Notes: a model not told the origin generated them from the sequence alone. Numbered from the stretch's first letter, positions 24,263 through 34,163 are shown. The stretch: 64,000 bases of DNA from Sphingobacterium zeae (GCF_030818895.1 NZ_JAUTBA010000001.1:1674001-1738000), one strand, 5' to 3'. Program-made: numbers and translations.

Positions 24263-27025
24263 ATGGAACTAAGGGACGGGAATATTATCCGGTTAGTACT
24301 TTTTTTAGCTATAACGAACTTGTTTTTTTTACCTAAAAGCGCCTTAGGGCAGGTGTCAAAAAAAGAGGTGTATGGTATTGTTGTAGATACAGCAGGAAAA
24401 CCGTTAAATGGTGTGAGTGTCCATCTGACAAGCTCTCGCGATACCTTGTTCTCATCAACGTCCAATACAGGTTATTTTCATTTCAGCCGTGTGCAAGGTA
24501 ATGATATTCGTATCAGTTGTAGTCAACTGGGCCTAAGTATATTGGAACGTAGCTATCCCTTGTACAATAGTACAACAGCGACATTGGATGTCGGAAAATT
24601 AACGATGTTCCCCCATGTATCCCTGCTGAAAGAGGTTATTGTACTGAAATATAAACCTATCGTCTATAAGCAGGATACCGTTCAATTTAATCTGGATGCC
24701 TTCCAATTCGATCACCGCGCGCTGTTGGAGGAGGCTCTCAAAGCGTTGCCAAATGTTCAGGTTTCAAGGGATGGTTCTGTCTATGCCTTTGGCAAACCTA
24801 TATCCTCCGTTAAGGTCGATGGAAAAAAATTCTTTGGCGGCGATGTGCTCACAGCAACACGCAATCTACCGGCAGATTTTGTAAAAAGTGTTCAGGTGAT
24901 CGATTTCTATGGGGATGAGGCTACAGCAAAAGGAATTAAAAGTGCTGAATCTGAAAAGATCCTCAATATCGTCCTCAAAGATGATAAGAAGAAAATTACT
25001 TTTGGACAGGCCACATTGGGCGGTGGTTCGGTCGATCGTTATCTGGGCAGTGCTGGGCTGAACCGCTTTAATGATGGAAGAGAATATTCTATTATCACAT
25101 CAGTAAACAATACCAACACAAACCTCTTTTCTTTCGGTTCCCCCAATGGTGGAGAGCGGGAGCGGGAAATGGGCGAACTTGCTGACTTTGCAGACCCTAC
25201 AGATGGACTGAATAAAATCGGATCTGTAGGAGGCAGTTTTTCCAGTCCGCTTTCTAAAAACGTGACCGCCAGTGGTAAATATTCTTTTACGCAGCGGAAT
25301 AATTACATCCAGGGAAATTCTTTGTTGCAGTCCATATACGGATATGGGAAAGGGGGGAATAATTTGATCAGCAATTCTGAAAACTACAGCATAAAATCGA
25401 TTGATCGTACACACAAAATGGACTGGGACTTTGATATCAAGCTGTCTCCCAAAGATCAGCTTAAAATATCGCCCAAATTATCTTATACCAATGCTACAAG
25501 CAATACGTTGAAAGATAGGAGGATACAAAATAATTTATTGAGTAGTACGGGTAACTATGATGCGGGCAGTATTACGGAAAGTCCGGCAGCAGCTTTAGAT
25601 CTTTTTTATGTCAGAAGTTTTACCAAACCGGGGCGGAAAGTGCTTTATACGTTGCATACTGACTTTAATTCTTTGGATAAAGACGAGGAAGTCCGCGACT
25701 TTAATAAAGCAATCGATAGTAGCTCAAATTTGCCCAGAATAACGGAGACGTATCTCAATCAAGGCGTCCGTTCCAGCAGTGAAAATAAAAATATCCAAAG
25801 TCGCCTGTCCCTGGTCGAACCCGTTGATTTAGGAGGGACTTTGGAAATCAATTACGATTTTGACTATACCAAGATTGATGCTAGACGTTCCACTTTTGAC
25901 AACAACTTTGACAATGGACCTCTCTTGGTGGATTCGCTGAGTTTGAAGTACGACTATGCTTTTGCAAGCAATAAAGTCGGTATGGTTTATCGGCAAGATC
26001 TGAGTGACAAAGTGAAAGTGAGTTTCGGCTTTGCGGTTCAGCCTTCGGAACTGACAGGAAGTTCAACAGACAAGCTGATAAAAACCTCCTATTCCAATGT
26101 GAACCTTGTACCTTCTGCCGGACTGAAATGGAAATTCAGCAAAGAGGAGGACCTTTCGATGGATTATTATGGGCGTAATAATCAACCTAGTTTCTATCAA
26201 ATACAACCTGTGGTGGACAATACCAACACACAAAATATTGTGGTCGGAAATAAAGATCTAAAATCGGAATTTGCACATAGTTTTGTTTCAAAATACCGGA
26301 AATCAATTACACGCAGTGGTCAGTACTTAGAAGCTAGTCTTGCTCTTAATCTGGTGAATGATAAGATTGTTGCCAACCGTACAATTGATCCCAATTCGAC
26401 CATACAAAAAACGACCTATCGCAACACAGAAGGATATTATGATGTTAAGAGTTATTACCTGTTTACAGCCTCGTTGTTGTCCGATAACCTGCAGATGAGC
26501 TTGAACGGAAATGCCGATTATTATAACAATATCTCGTATGTAAACGATAAGAAGAGCTTTGGTGGACACTTCTTGTTTACTCAAGCGATTCAGTTTCGCT
26601 ATACCTGGAGTGATATCTTCGAAGCCGAATTAAATGGTAACTATTCCTTGAACAGGGCGACATTTGATTGGCCTGTGCAAGATAATATCACCGTGCATTC
26701 GGGTATTGTTGGACTGGGATCTAAAGCATATTTGGGTACACATTTTACGATGGGACTTGAGCTTTCTCAAAAGTTTAACGCAGGATATTCAAGCTCGTGG
26801 AACAATATTAGCCCGACGATAATCAATGCGTATATGGAATATACTTTTGGACGGAATAACCTCGGTATGCTGCGTTTTCAGGGATTCGATTTAATGAACC
26901 AGAATACCGGGATTTCGCGTGTCGTCTTAGGAAATGACATTTTGGATGTCCGTAATAATCGACTGGCGCGTTATTTTATGCTTTCCCTTAATATAAGATT
27001 ACAAAAATACCCTAAAAAATCATGA
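24263..27025 (+). CDS. Outer-membrane beta-barrel protein, TonB-receptor-like
   Basis: The protein is 920 residues from the ATG at 24263 (MELRDGNIIRLVLFLAITNL), which gives a signal peptide ending near ALGQ; a TTG at 24239 is the only upstream alternative. Residues about 35-115 form a carboxypeptidase-regulatory-like beta-sandwich (VYGIVVDTAGKPLNGVSV). A short plug-like region follows (LEEALKALPNVQVSRDGSVYAFGKPISSVKVDGKKFFGGDVL), and then a long barrel. This is the Bacteroidota 'outer membrane beta-barrel' family, distinct from SusC. No SusD is adjacent. Its substrate is unknown. The 4-base overlap with the next gene (ATGA) implies co-translation with a cytoplasmic oxidoreductase, an odd pairing. 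Confidence 0.88.
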   Translation: MELRDGNIIRLVLFLAITNLFFLPKSALGQVSKKEVYGIVVDTAGKPLNGVSVHLTSSRDTLFSSTSNTGYFHFSRVQGNDIRISCSQLGLSILERSYPLYNSTTATLDVGKLTMFPHVSLLKEVIVLKYKPIVYKQDTVQFNLDAFQFDHRALLEEALKALPNVQVSRDGSVYAFGKPISSVKVDGKKFFGGDVLTATRNLPADFVKSVQVIDFYGDEATAKGIKSAESEKILNIVLKDDKKKITFGQATLGGGSVDRYLGSAGLNRFNDGREYSIITSVNNTNTNLFSFGSPNGGEREREMGELADFADPTDGLNKIGSVGGSFSSPLSKNVTASGKYSFTQRNNYIQGNSLLQSIYGYGKGGNNLISNSENYSIKSIDRTHKMDWDFDIKLSPKDQLKISPKLSYTNATSNTLKDRRIQNNLLSSTGNYDAGSITESPAAALDLFYVRSFTKPGRKVLYTLHTDFNSLDKDEEVRDFNKAIDSSSNLPRITETYLNQGVRSSSENKNIQSRLSLVEPVDLGGTLEINYDFDYTKIDARRSTFDNNFDNGPLLVDSLSLKYDYAFASNKVGMVYRQDLSDKVKVSFGFAVQPSELTGSSTDKLIKTSYSNVNLVPSAGLKWKFSKEEDLSMDYYGRNNQPSFYQIQPVVDNTNTQNIVVGNKDLKSEFAHSFVSKYRKSITRSGQYLEASLALNLVNDKIVANRTIDPNSTIQKTTYRNTEGYYDVKSYYLFTASLLSDNLQMSLNGNADYYNNISYVNDKKSFGGHFLFTQAIQFRYTWSDIFEAELNGNYSLNRATFDWPVQDNITVHSGIVGLGSKAYLGTHFTMGLELSQKFNAGYSSSWNNISPTIINAYMEYTFGRNNLGMLRFQGFDLMNQNTGISRVVLGNDILDVRNNRLARYFMLSLNIRLQKYPKKS

Positions 27026-27993
27026 TGAAAGCTGTTATTATTACTGCACCCGGTGGGCCGGAAGTTTTGCAAGTTAGCGATGAGGAAATGCCGCAGCCCG
27101 GACAATACGAAGTTTTAGTGGAAGTAAAAGCGGCAGGAGTCAATAGACCTGATGTGTTCCAACGTAAAGGGAGTTATCCTGCGCCAGCCGGAGTAAATCC
27201 TCGGATACCTGGCTTGGAGATTGCTGGTATTGTCGTTGAGAAAGGAAAGGATGTCACCGACTGGAATATCGGCGATCGCGTCTGTGCACTCGTAGCGGGC
27301 GGAGGCTATGCCACCTATGCCAAAGTCTATCAAGGGCATTGTTTGCCTATTCCAGATCATCTGGACTTTGCCGAGGCAGCCTCACTTCCAGAAACCGTTT
27401 TTACGGTATGGGACAATGTTTTCCGACGGGGGAAATTGCAGACAGGTGAGCACTTTTTGGTACATGGTGGTGCTGGTGGGATTGGTAGTACAGCAATTCA
27501 GCTCGCGTCCTTGTTTGGTGCGGAAGTATATACGACAGTCAGCTCACCCGAGAAAGCCAGTTTTTGCGCATCATTGGGAGCCGTCAAAACTATAAATTAT
27601 AAAACAGAAGATTTCGAGCAGCTGCTCGAGGGGCTGGGCGTGGATGTTATTTTAGACAGCATTGGTGGCTCATATTTTGAGAAAAATATCCGTCTCTTGA
27701 ACCCCGATGGCCGACTGGTGTATATTAACGCGATGGAAAACGCAAAAGTTGAATTGAATTTGCTGCAATTGATGCAAAAACGCATCCTTTTAACTGGAAG
27801 TACACTGCGTTCGCGAGACCGCGAATTTAAGCAAATACTACGTGACGAGATCTGGTCTCAGGTATGGCCCAAGCTCAGTGCTGGACATTTTAAACCTTCT
27901 ATATACCAAGTGCTTCCTTTTGCTATGGCCCCTGAGGCTCATCGGCTGATGGAAGACTCAAGCTTATTGGGTAAGATCGTCTTAAGCTTTTGA
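27022..27993 (+). CDS. NAD(P)H-quinone oxidoreductase, PIG3 type
   Basis: The protein is 323 residues, a zinc-free member of the medium-chain dehydrogenase family. The N-terminal GroES-like domain contains VEVKAAGVNRPDVFQRKGSYP; the Rossmann domain has VHGGAGGIGSTAIQLA for NADPH binding, then SPEKASFCASLGA and LLTGSTLRSRDREFK, the last typical of the PIG3 (TP53I3-like) group. It reduces quinones or related electrophiles in the cytoplasm. The start codon overlaps the stop of the outer-membrane protein gene by 4 bases; a second ATG follows immediately (27025). The 3' end overlaps the convergent AraC gene by 12 bases, with no terminator between. Confidence 0.92.
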   Translation: MMKAVIITAPGGPEVLQVSDEEMPQPGQYEVLVEVKAAGVNRPDVFQRKGSYPAPAGVNPRIPGLEIAGIVVEKGKDVTDWNIGDRVCALVAGGGYATYAKVYQGHCLPIPDHLDFAEAASLPETVFTVWDNVFRRGKLQTGEHFLVHGGAGGIGSTAIQLASLFGAEVYTTVSSPEKASFCASLGAVKTINYKTEDFEQLLEGLGVDVILDSIGGSYFEKNIRLLNPDGRLVYINAMENAKVELNLLQLMQKRILLTGSTLRSRDREFKQILRDEIWSQVWPKLSAGHFKPSIYQVLPFAMAPEAHRLMEDSSLLGKIVLSF

Positions 27994-28845
27994 TCGCTGA
28001 AAGTTGAGGGGAGTAGTGCCGGTTACGGTTTTGAAGTACTTGTGAAAGCTGGAGAAGTTTTGAAAACCGGCTTCAAAACAGATTTGCTTCACCGTCTGTT
28101 TGTTTTCTATTAATAAATTGCAGGCTGTCTTCACGCGCATTTCGATCAGAAATTGAAAGAGTGTTTTTCCGGTCTGTGACTTGAAAAAGCGACAGAATGA
28201 ATTTGGTGTCATACCCGTTAGCGAAGCAAGGTCATGCAGCCGTATTTGGTCGCGGTAATTTTCACCTATAAAGTGCATCGCAACCTGCATACGGTTGGCA
28301 TCCTGATCTTGCAGTTGGATGGTAAAAGTGGCGCTGGTCAATAAATCATGTTTTTCTTCGGCCGAAATGCACGTTAAGATCTCCAGTAAATGAATAATAC
28401 GTGGTGTGCCGGTTGTCGTCAAAATAGCATCAATTAATTGCATAGTTTTTAATCGGCTATGCGCTGCTAATGAAATGCCTCTCTTGGATACGCGAATAAG
28501 CTCTTTGATGGCTTTATTTTCAGGTAAATTGATAAAATCATTTCCCCAGAAGTTCTCTTTGAAATGAAGTACACGGATATCTGCGCATTCTGCTTTTTCC
28601 TGCTGCAGATAAATGGCATCAAACAGCCAGTAATGAGGTAAATTTGAACCCACCAGTGTGATGTCGCCCGATTCAAAACGCCTAACGCTATCGCCAATAA
28701 ATTGAGTACCCGAGCCTTTAGCAAAATAAATCAATTCCAGTTCTTCGTGATAATGCCAAAGGTTGTGGTATTGCGGGGTATTGTCTCTTCTGGCATTGAA
28801 TGAATGCTCAGGGTTACTGTTTAAATGAAGCAGCTGTGCTTTCAT
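27982..28845 (-). CDS. AraC family transcriptional regulator
   Basis: The protein is 287 residues. A cupin-like sensor domain occupies the first half (YHNLWHYHEELELIYFAKG, GDSVRRFESGDITLVGSNLPHYW) and the AraC double helix-turn-helix the last 100 residues (LHDLASLTGMTPNSFCRFFKSQTGKTLFQFL and QICFEAGFQNFSSFHKYFKTVTG). The gene is divergent from fucP across 143 bases, so it most likely controls the fucose cluster, with the sugar or a pathway intermediate as effector. That assignment rests on position only. The intergenic region contains TTACCA (28870-28875) and TGGTAA (28891-28896) as inverted half-sites 21 bases apart, a possible binding site. Confidence 0.92.
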   Translation of the reverse strand: MKAQLLHLNSNPEHSFNARRDNTPQYHNLWHYHEELELIYFAKGSGTQFIGDSVRRFESGDITLVGSNLPHYWLFDAIYLQQEKAECADIRVLHFKENFWGNDFINLPENKAIKELIRVSKRGISLAAHSRLKTMQLIDAILTTTGTPRIIHLLEILTCISAEEKHDLLTSATFTIQLQDQDANRMQVAMHFIGENYRDQIRLHDLASLTGMTPNSFCRFFKSQTGKTLFQFLIEMRVKTACNLLIENKQTVKQICFEAGFQNFSSFHKYFKTVTGTTPLNFQRSKA

Positions 28846-28988
28846 AATTGTGAAATATATGCTGTAAAGTTACCAATTTGAGTTTGGCTATGGTAATATA
28901 GCTTAATAATTTGATAATATACTTGAATGTTGTCTAGGATTTTTAAGCTTATTTTACATAAATAACTACTTATAACCATTTGAAAGAT

Positions 28989-30254
28989 ATGACGAATAAA
29001 AAGAGTTACACATTTGCCTTGATTTTGGTGACATCCTTATTCTTTTTTTGGGGATTTATTCATAACCTAGATCCAATCTTAATTCCGCATTTGAGAAATG
29101 CGTTTAGTTTAACGCACTTTCAAGCTTCATTGGTCGATTCTGCCGTATTCATCGCTTATTTTGTGATGGCCATTCCTGCAGGTATTATTATGAAACGATA
29201 CGGCTATAAAGCTGGCATTTTGATCGGATTGATCTTTTTTGCGATTGGCTGTTTTCTTTTTGTACCTGCTGCCAACACGATCAGTTATGTTTTCTTTTTA
29301 GGAGCCTTATTTGTTGTGGCCTGTGGTCTTACGATTCTGGAAACCGCTGCCAATCCTTACGTTGCTATATTGGGGGATCCGGCTTCATCGGCGCAGCGAC
29401 TTAATTTTGCACAGTCCTTTAACGGTCTGGCAGCCTTTGTGGCTCCGATCTTTGGTGGGAAATTTATTTTATCTCATGAGCCTAAATCGCAGGAGGAACT
29501 GGCACAATTGGCTGAACAGGCAAAAATGGCTTATATCCAGTCCGAAACAGCTTCTGTAAAATTGCCTTATGTGGTATTGGGTATATTGATTTTATTGATC
29601 GCAGCCTTGTTTTTCTTTACAAAATTGCCTGATATCAAAGATGCGGAAGAAGAAGGTAAGGCAGGTTTTTTTCATGCTTTTCGTCACACAAATGTTCGAT
29701 GGGCAGTGGTGGCTCAGTTCTTTTATGTCGGAGCCCAGGTTTGTGTTTTAAGTTTTCTGGTATTGTTTGCTACGGAAGTTGCCGGCATATCGGGTAAAGA
29801 GGGGGCTGACTACGCCGGATTTGCCGGACTGGCTTTTATGCTAGGACGATTTATAGGTACATTTTTTATGCGTTTTGTATCCGCTTCCAAACTGCTGATT
29901 ATTTATTCCTTTATCGCCATCCTTTTATCCCTATTCGTCATCTTCGGATCAGGCATTCAAACCTTATATGCGCTAATTGGTATCGCTTTCTTTATGTCAA
30001 TTATGTTCCCAACGATTTTTGCGTTTGGTGTACAGGGGATCGGAGCAGATACGAAGTCGGCTTCCAGTCTGATCGTCATGTCAATTGTGGGCGGTGCTTT
30101 GTTACCTCCAATTTTGGGTTTTATCTCTGATAAAACAGGAAATTTCCAATATGGTTATTTTGTGCCTTTGGTTTGTTTTATTGTTGTTCTGTTGTTTGCC
30201 TTTCAAAATAGAAGGGTCAGTATTGTGGAAACTGAAAGTCTAAAATCACATTAA
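28989..30254 (+). CDS. fucP: L-fucose:H+ symporter
   Basis: The protein is 421 residues from the ATG at 28989. It is a twelve-helix MFS carrier of the FucP/GlcP subgroup: SLFFFWGFIHNLDPILIPHLR at the first helix, GIIMKRYGYKAG in loop 2-3, and LILETAANPY-like text (CGLTILETAANPYV) in helix 5. It imports L-fucose with protons across the inner membrane. It heads a run of genes whose products can carry fucose to pyruvate and lactate without phosphorylation. Sugar specificity is inferred from the subgroup and the neighbours; related carriers take galactose or glucose. Confidence 0.9.
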   Translation: MTNKKSYTFALILVTSLFFFWGFIHNLDPILIPHLRNAFSLTHFQASLVDSAVFIAYFVMAIPAGIIMKRYGYKAGILIGLIFFAIGCFLFVPAANTISYVFFLGALFVVACGLTILETAANPYVAILGDPASSAQRLNFAQSFNGLAAFVAPIFGGKFILSHEPKSQEELAQLAEQAKMAYIQSETASVKLPYVVLGILILLIAALFFFTKLPDIKDAEEEGKAGFFHAFRHTNVRWAVVAQFFYVGAQVCVLSFLVLFATEVAGISGKEGADYAGFAGLAFMLGRFIGTFFMRFVSASKLLIIYSFIAILLSLFVIFGSGIQTLYALIGIAFFMSIMFPTIFAFGVQGIGADTKSASSLIVMSIVGGALLPPILGFISDKTGNFQYGYFVPLVCFIVVLLFAFQNRRVSIVETESLKSH

Positions 30255-30264
30255 ATTAGTTAAA

Positions 30265-30597
30265 ATGAAAAGATATGTTATGGCATTGGATCTCGTGAAT
30301 GATCCGCAATTGATCCGGGAGTATGAGGATTATCACCGTGAGGTATGGCCAGAAATAAAACGTTCTATTCTGGATGCCGGCGTTCTGCAGATGGAAATCT
30401 ATCGTTTTGAAAATAGATTGTTTATGAATATGGAAGTGGGCGACGATTTTTCATTTGAGCGAAAAGCAGCTATGGATGAAGCCAATGAAAAGGTGCAGGA
30501 ATGGGAGCAGCTGATGTGGAAATATCAGGCTGCAATTCCGGGGACAAAGCCAGGGGAGAAATGGGTAATGATGACTAAAATTTTTGAATTAGTATAA
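30265..30597 (+). CDS. Sugar mutarotase, RhaM family (probably acts on L-fucose)
   Basis: The protein is 110 residues, the length of L-rhamnose mutarotases (formerly DUF718). Conserved parts include MKRYVMALDLVNDP, YHREVWPEIKRSI, LQMEIYRFENRLFM and EWEQLMWKYQ. The enzyme interconverts alpha and beta anomers of a 6-deoxy sugar. Sequence family points to rhamnose, but the position, 10 bases after fucP and overlapping the dehydratase gene by one base, suggests the substrate is L-fucose, as in the similar Campylobacter jejuni fucose cluster. Confidence 0.9.
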   Translation: MKRYVMALDLVNDPQLIREYEDYHREVWPEIKRSILDAGVLQMEIYRFENRLFMNMEVGDDFSFERKAAMDEANEKVQEWEQLMWKYQAAIPGTKPGEKWVMMTKIFELV

Positions 30598-32258
30598 TGA
30601 TGGCTATACAGCGCTATTTACAGATCCATCCAATGGATAATGTCCTCGTCGCTTTACAAGACTTGGACGAGGGAACAACGATTGTTTTTAATGGTAAAGA
30701 ATTTCCATTAAAGCAAGCTGTTGCTGCCAAACATAAATTTACCATCCAGCCCATGGAGCAAGATGCTGAAGTATTGATGTACGGAGTGTTAGTTGGAAAA
30801 TTGAATACCCCTTTAACTGCAGGTGAACTTATTACCACTGAAAACTTGCGTCATGCTTCGGAAGATTTTAGAATGGGTAACCGGAAGACTTCTTGGACAA
30901 AACCTGATGTTTCGGCCTTTAAGGATAAAACTTTTAATGGTTTTTACCGTTCCAATGGTACTGTGGGGACGGCAAATTACTGGTTGGTTATTCCGTTAGT
31001 GTTCTGTGAAAACAGGAATGTAATGACTTTAAAAACTGCTTTTGAGGAGAAACTCGGCTATAAAGTAAAAGCAAATAATTATGTTTCCGAGGTAGAGGAT
31101 TTGATTGAGCGCTATAAGTCTGGTGTGGATATTAACGACATTCTTAACCACGAGCTACTGGCGAATTCGAGTGGGGGAGAGCACGACCGTCTGTTCAAAA
31201 ATGTTGACGGAATCAAGTTTTTAAATCACGAGATGGGATGCGGTGGAACGCGTATGGATTCGGATGCGCTATGTGGCCTTTTGGCTGGCTATATCACGCA
31301 TCCAAATGTGGCAGGGGCAACCGTGTTGAGTTTAGGATGTCAGCATGCGCAGGCGTCAATTTTGAAGGCGGAGATCGAAAAACGAAGTCCTGGTTTCGAT
31401 CGGCCTTTATATATTTTCGAGCAGCAGAAAGAGGGAACCGAAAGGGAACTTATGCAAAAGGCGATCAAAGCAACTTTTGCAGGGATGATGCAAGCCGATC
31501 AAAATGAACGCAGACCTGCTCCGCTGGACAAATTGTGTATCGGCTTGGAATGCGGCGGCTCAGATGGCTTTTCGGGCATCTCTGCCAATCCAGCACTAGG
31601 TTTTGTGTCGGATATTTTGGTGACTTTAGGCGGTTCTGTGATTTTGGCGGAATTTCCAGAGTTATGTGGTGTAGAACAAGAGTTGAGTGATCGTTGTATC
31701 GATGAGCCTACAGCAGATCGTTTTATGTCGTTGATGCGTATATATAATGCAAAAGCCGAAGCGGACGGCTCAGGTTTCTATATGAATCCTTCGCCAGGCA
31801 ATATCCGTGACGGTTTGATAACTGATGCCATTAAGTCTGCCGGAGCTGCAAAAAAAGGAGGAACATCACCTGTTATGGCGGTGGTCGATTATCCTGAACT
31901 CGCTAACCGCCCGGGATTAAACCTATTATGTACTCCTGGTAATGATGTAGAAAGTACCACTGCAGAGGTGGCAGCTGGCGCCAATATTGTCCTGTTTACA
32001 ACAGGGCTGGGTACACCGACAGGAAACCCAATCGCTCCAGTAGTAAAGCTTTCGACCAATACTAAGACTTTTGAGAAAATGCCGGATATACTGGATCTAA
32101 ACTGTGGTACGATCATCGAAGGAACAGAAACTATTGAGGAAGCCGCACACCGCATTTTGGATTATGTGATTGAAGTTGCTTCTGGCAGAATACAGCCAAA
32201 GGCCGTGTTGTTGGGGCAAGATGATTTCATCCCTTGGCGTCGAGGTGTTTCTTTGTAG
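30597..32258 (+). CDS. UxaA-family sugar-acid dehydratase (candidate L-fuconate dehydratase)
   Basis: The protein is 553 residues and joins the two parts of the altronate dehydratase family: an N-terminal SAF domain (about 1-90) and the C-terminal catalytic domain with cysteine motifs GCGGTRMDSD, LSLGCQHAQ and LECGGSDGFSG, likely iron ligands. Altronate dehydratases remove water from sugar acids to give 2-keto-3-deoxy acids. In this gene set the expected substrate is L-fuconate, a step done by an enolase-superfamily enzyme in Xanthomonas; UxaA homologues also occur in the C. jejuni fucose cluster. The start overlaps the mutarotase stop (TAATG). Altronate itself remains a possible substrate. 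Confidence 0.88.
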   Translation: MMAIQRYLQIHPMDNVLVALQDLDEGTTIVFNGKEFPLKQAVAAKHKFTIQPMEQDAEVLMYGVLVGKLNTPLTAGELITTENLRHASEDFRMGNRKTSWTKPDVSAFKDKTFNGFYRSNGTVGTANYWLVIPLVFCENRNVMTLKTAFEEKLGYKVKANNYVSEVEDLIERYKSGVDINDILNHELLANSSGGEHDRLFKNVDGIKFLNHEMGCGGTRMDSDALCGLLAGYITHPNVAGATVLSLGCQHAQASILKAEIEKRSPGFDRPLYIFEQQKEGTERELMQKAIKATFAGMMQADQNERRPAPLDKLCIGLECGGSDGFSGISANPALGFVSDILVTLGGSVILAEFPELCGVEQELSDRCIDEPTADRFMSLMRIYNAKAEADGSGFYMNPSPGNIRDGLITDAIKSAGAAKKGGTSPVMAVVDYPELANRPGLNLLCTPGNDVESTTAEVAAGANIVLFTTGLGTPTGNPIAPVVKLSTNTKTFEKMPDILDLNCGTIIEGTETIEEAAHRILDYVIEVASGRIQPKAVLLGQDDFIPWRRGVSL

Positions 32259-32476
32259 CGATAAAATACCACAGGGCTTGCGCGGAAGCACCTGATGTTG
32301 GAAAAAATCGGTAAAGGAAGTACTTGCCGATAAATGAAAAAGTCAGGTGAAAAAGTACATGCCTTTATTGGAAAGTAAAACGATTGAATAGTCATAAAAA
32401 GAAAAGTCAACGCGAGAAATTTGCTGCATCGACAGATTAAGGAAATTTGGGGTTGACGCTAATAAGTAAATAGAAA

Positions 32477-33241
32477 ATGGGAAAATTAGAACAAAAAGTA
32501 GCTGTTATCACAGGGGGTGGTAGTGGGATAGGCCGTGCGATCAGTTTGCAATTTGCTGCAGAAGGAGCAAAAGTTCATATTTTGGATTTAAATGAAGACG
32601 GGGGCAAGGCTGTAGTTACCGAGATCTTGGCTTCGGGAGGACAAGCTGTGCTTCATCGGTGCAATGTGACTGATCAGCAAGAAATTACTTCTATAGCACA
32701 AAATATCGGAAAAATTGATATTTTAGTAAATAATGCTGGCATTGCTCATGTTGGTAATTTAGAAAATTGTCAATCAGAAGATTTTGACCGTGTTTTTAAC
32801 GTGAATGTCAAAGGCGCTTATAATGCATTGTCTGCTGTGGTGCCTTTGATGAAAGCGCAAGGTTCAGGAGCAATCCTTAATCTCGCTTCAATTGCTGCAT
32901 GGGTGGGTATCACCGACCGTTTCGCGTATTCGATGAGCAAGGGCGCTATCCATGCGATGTCGATGTCTGTTGCTCGAGATTACATGGCCTATGGGATTCG
33001 TTGCAATAGTATTTCGCCAGCGCGTGTACATACACCGTTTGTGGATGGATTTATTGCAAAAAATTATCCAGGCAAAGAGGACGAGATGTTTGAAAAGTTA
33101 TCGGCAAGCCAGCCAATAGGCCGTATGGCACAACCGGAAGAAATTGCGAAATTAGCCCTTTTCTTGTGCAGTGATGATGCAGCCTTTATTACCGGAAATG
33201 ACTACCCGATTGATGGTGGTTTTATTAAATTGAATAATTAA
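32477..33241 (+). CDS. SDR oxidoreductase (candidate 2-keto-3-deoxy-L-fuconate 4-dehydrogenase)
   Basis: The protein is 254 residues, a classical short-chain dehydrogenase. It has the cofactor motif TGGGSGIG, NNAG, a catalytic Ser in LASIAAW and the intact YSMSK (YxxxK). An acidic residue after the second strand (ILDLNED) suggests NAD rather than NADP. In the non-phosphorylative fucose route a related SDR oxidises 2-keto-3-deoxy-L-fuconate at C4 to the 2,4-diketo compound; adjacency to the FAH hydrolase, 40 bases downstream, fits that step. It lies 218 bases after the dehydratase gene, a gap with no clear hairpin. Confidence 0.88.
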   Translation: MGKLEQKVAVITGGGSGIGRAISLQFAAEGAKVHILDLNEDGGKAVVTEILASGGQAVLHRCNVTDQQEITSIAQNIGKIDILVNNAGIAHVGNLENCQSEDFDRVFNVNVKGAYNALSAVVPLMKAQGSGAILNLASIAAWVGITDRFAYSMSKGAIHAMSMSVARDYMAYGIRCNSISPARVHTPFVDGFIAKNYPGKEDEMFEKLSASQPIGRMAQPEEIAKLALFLCSDDAAFITGNDYPIDGGFIKLNN

Positions 33242-33281
33242 TAAGCTAAAAATAAATATCTATTATCTCAATACTATAAAC

Positions 33282-34139
33282 ATGAAATTAATACGTTTTG
33301 GAGCTCAAGGCAAAGAGAATATCGGTGTTCAGATCGATGGCGTAAATTACGATGTAAGCGCATTTGGTGGTGACTATGATGAACAATTCTTTGCAGAGAA
33401 TGGTATAGCCCGTTTAGAAGAATTTGTAAAAGCAAATGATGGTAAGTTAATTGAAGTTCCCCAGAGCGAACGTATAGGAGCACCATTTGCCCGCCCATCC
33501 AAAATTGTTTGTATTGGATTAAATTATTTAGATCATGCCAAGGAAACAAATGCTCCTATTCCGGCCGAACCAATCATCTTCATGAAATCGACCACATCGT
33601 TGATTGGTCCATATGACGACGTAATGATTCCAAAAGACTCATTAAAGACCGATTGGGAAGTCGAATTTTGTATTGTCATAGGTAAGAAAGCATCGTATGT
33701 AGAAGAAGGTGAAGCGTTGGACTATGTAGCCGGTTATGTATTGCACAACGATGTTTCTGAGCGTGAATATCAGCTGGAACGCGGTGGTACATGGGATAAA
33801 GGAAAAGGATGTGATACTTTTGCACCTATGGGACCTTTTATGGCGACAAAAGAGGAGATCAAAGATATCAACAACGTACGTCTATGGTTAAAGGTAAACG
33901 GAAAAACCTATCAAGATGGAAATACGAAGGATCTGATCTTTTCGGTAGCACATGTTGTATCGTATGTGTCTAAATTTATGACCCTGTTGCCTGGCGACGT
34001 TATATCAACCGGCACACCTGCGGGAGTAGGTTTAGGGTTTAATCCCCCTATTTATTTGAAGCCTGGCGATGTGATCGAATTAGGAGCCGATGGTCTTGGT
34101 GAATCCCGTCAGACTGTTGTCGCCTATTCAAAAAACTAA
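33282..34139 (+). CDS. Fumarylacetoacetate hydrolase family protein (candidate 2,4-diketo-3-deoxy-L-fuconate hydrolase)
   Basis: The protein is 285 residues. The FAH fold is shown by IVCIGLNYLDHAKETN, the metal-binding acids in DWEVEFCIVIGKK, HNDVSEREYQ and the C-terminal VISTGTPAGVGLGF. Family members cleave C-C bonds of diketo acids with a divalent metal. In the fucose route the enzyme splits 2,4-diketo-3-deoxy-L-fuconate into pyruvate and L-lactate, and the closest annotated relatives I recall carry that name. The ATG has no Shine-Dalgarno. The amidohydrolase gene follows within 24 bases. Confidence 0.9.
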   Translation: MKLIRFGAQGKENIGVQIDGVNYDVSAFGGDYDEQFFAENGIARLEEFVKANDGKLIEVPQSERIGAPFARPSKIVCIGLNYLDHAKETNAPIPAEPIIFMKSTTSLIGPYDDVMIPKDSLKTDWEVEFCIVIGKKASYVEEGEALDYVAGYVLHNDVSEREYQLERGGTWDKGKGCDTFAPMGPFMATKEEIKDINNVRLWLKVNGKTYQDGNTKDLIFSVAHVVSYVSKFMTLLPGDVISTGTPAGVGLGFNPPIYLKPGDVIELGADGLGESRQTVVAYSKN

Positions 34140-34163
34140 TTGCTCACAAGTTTTCTTTTCATT

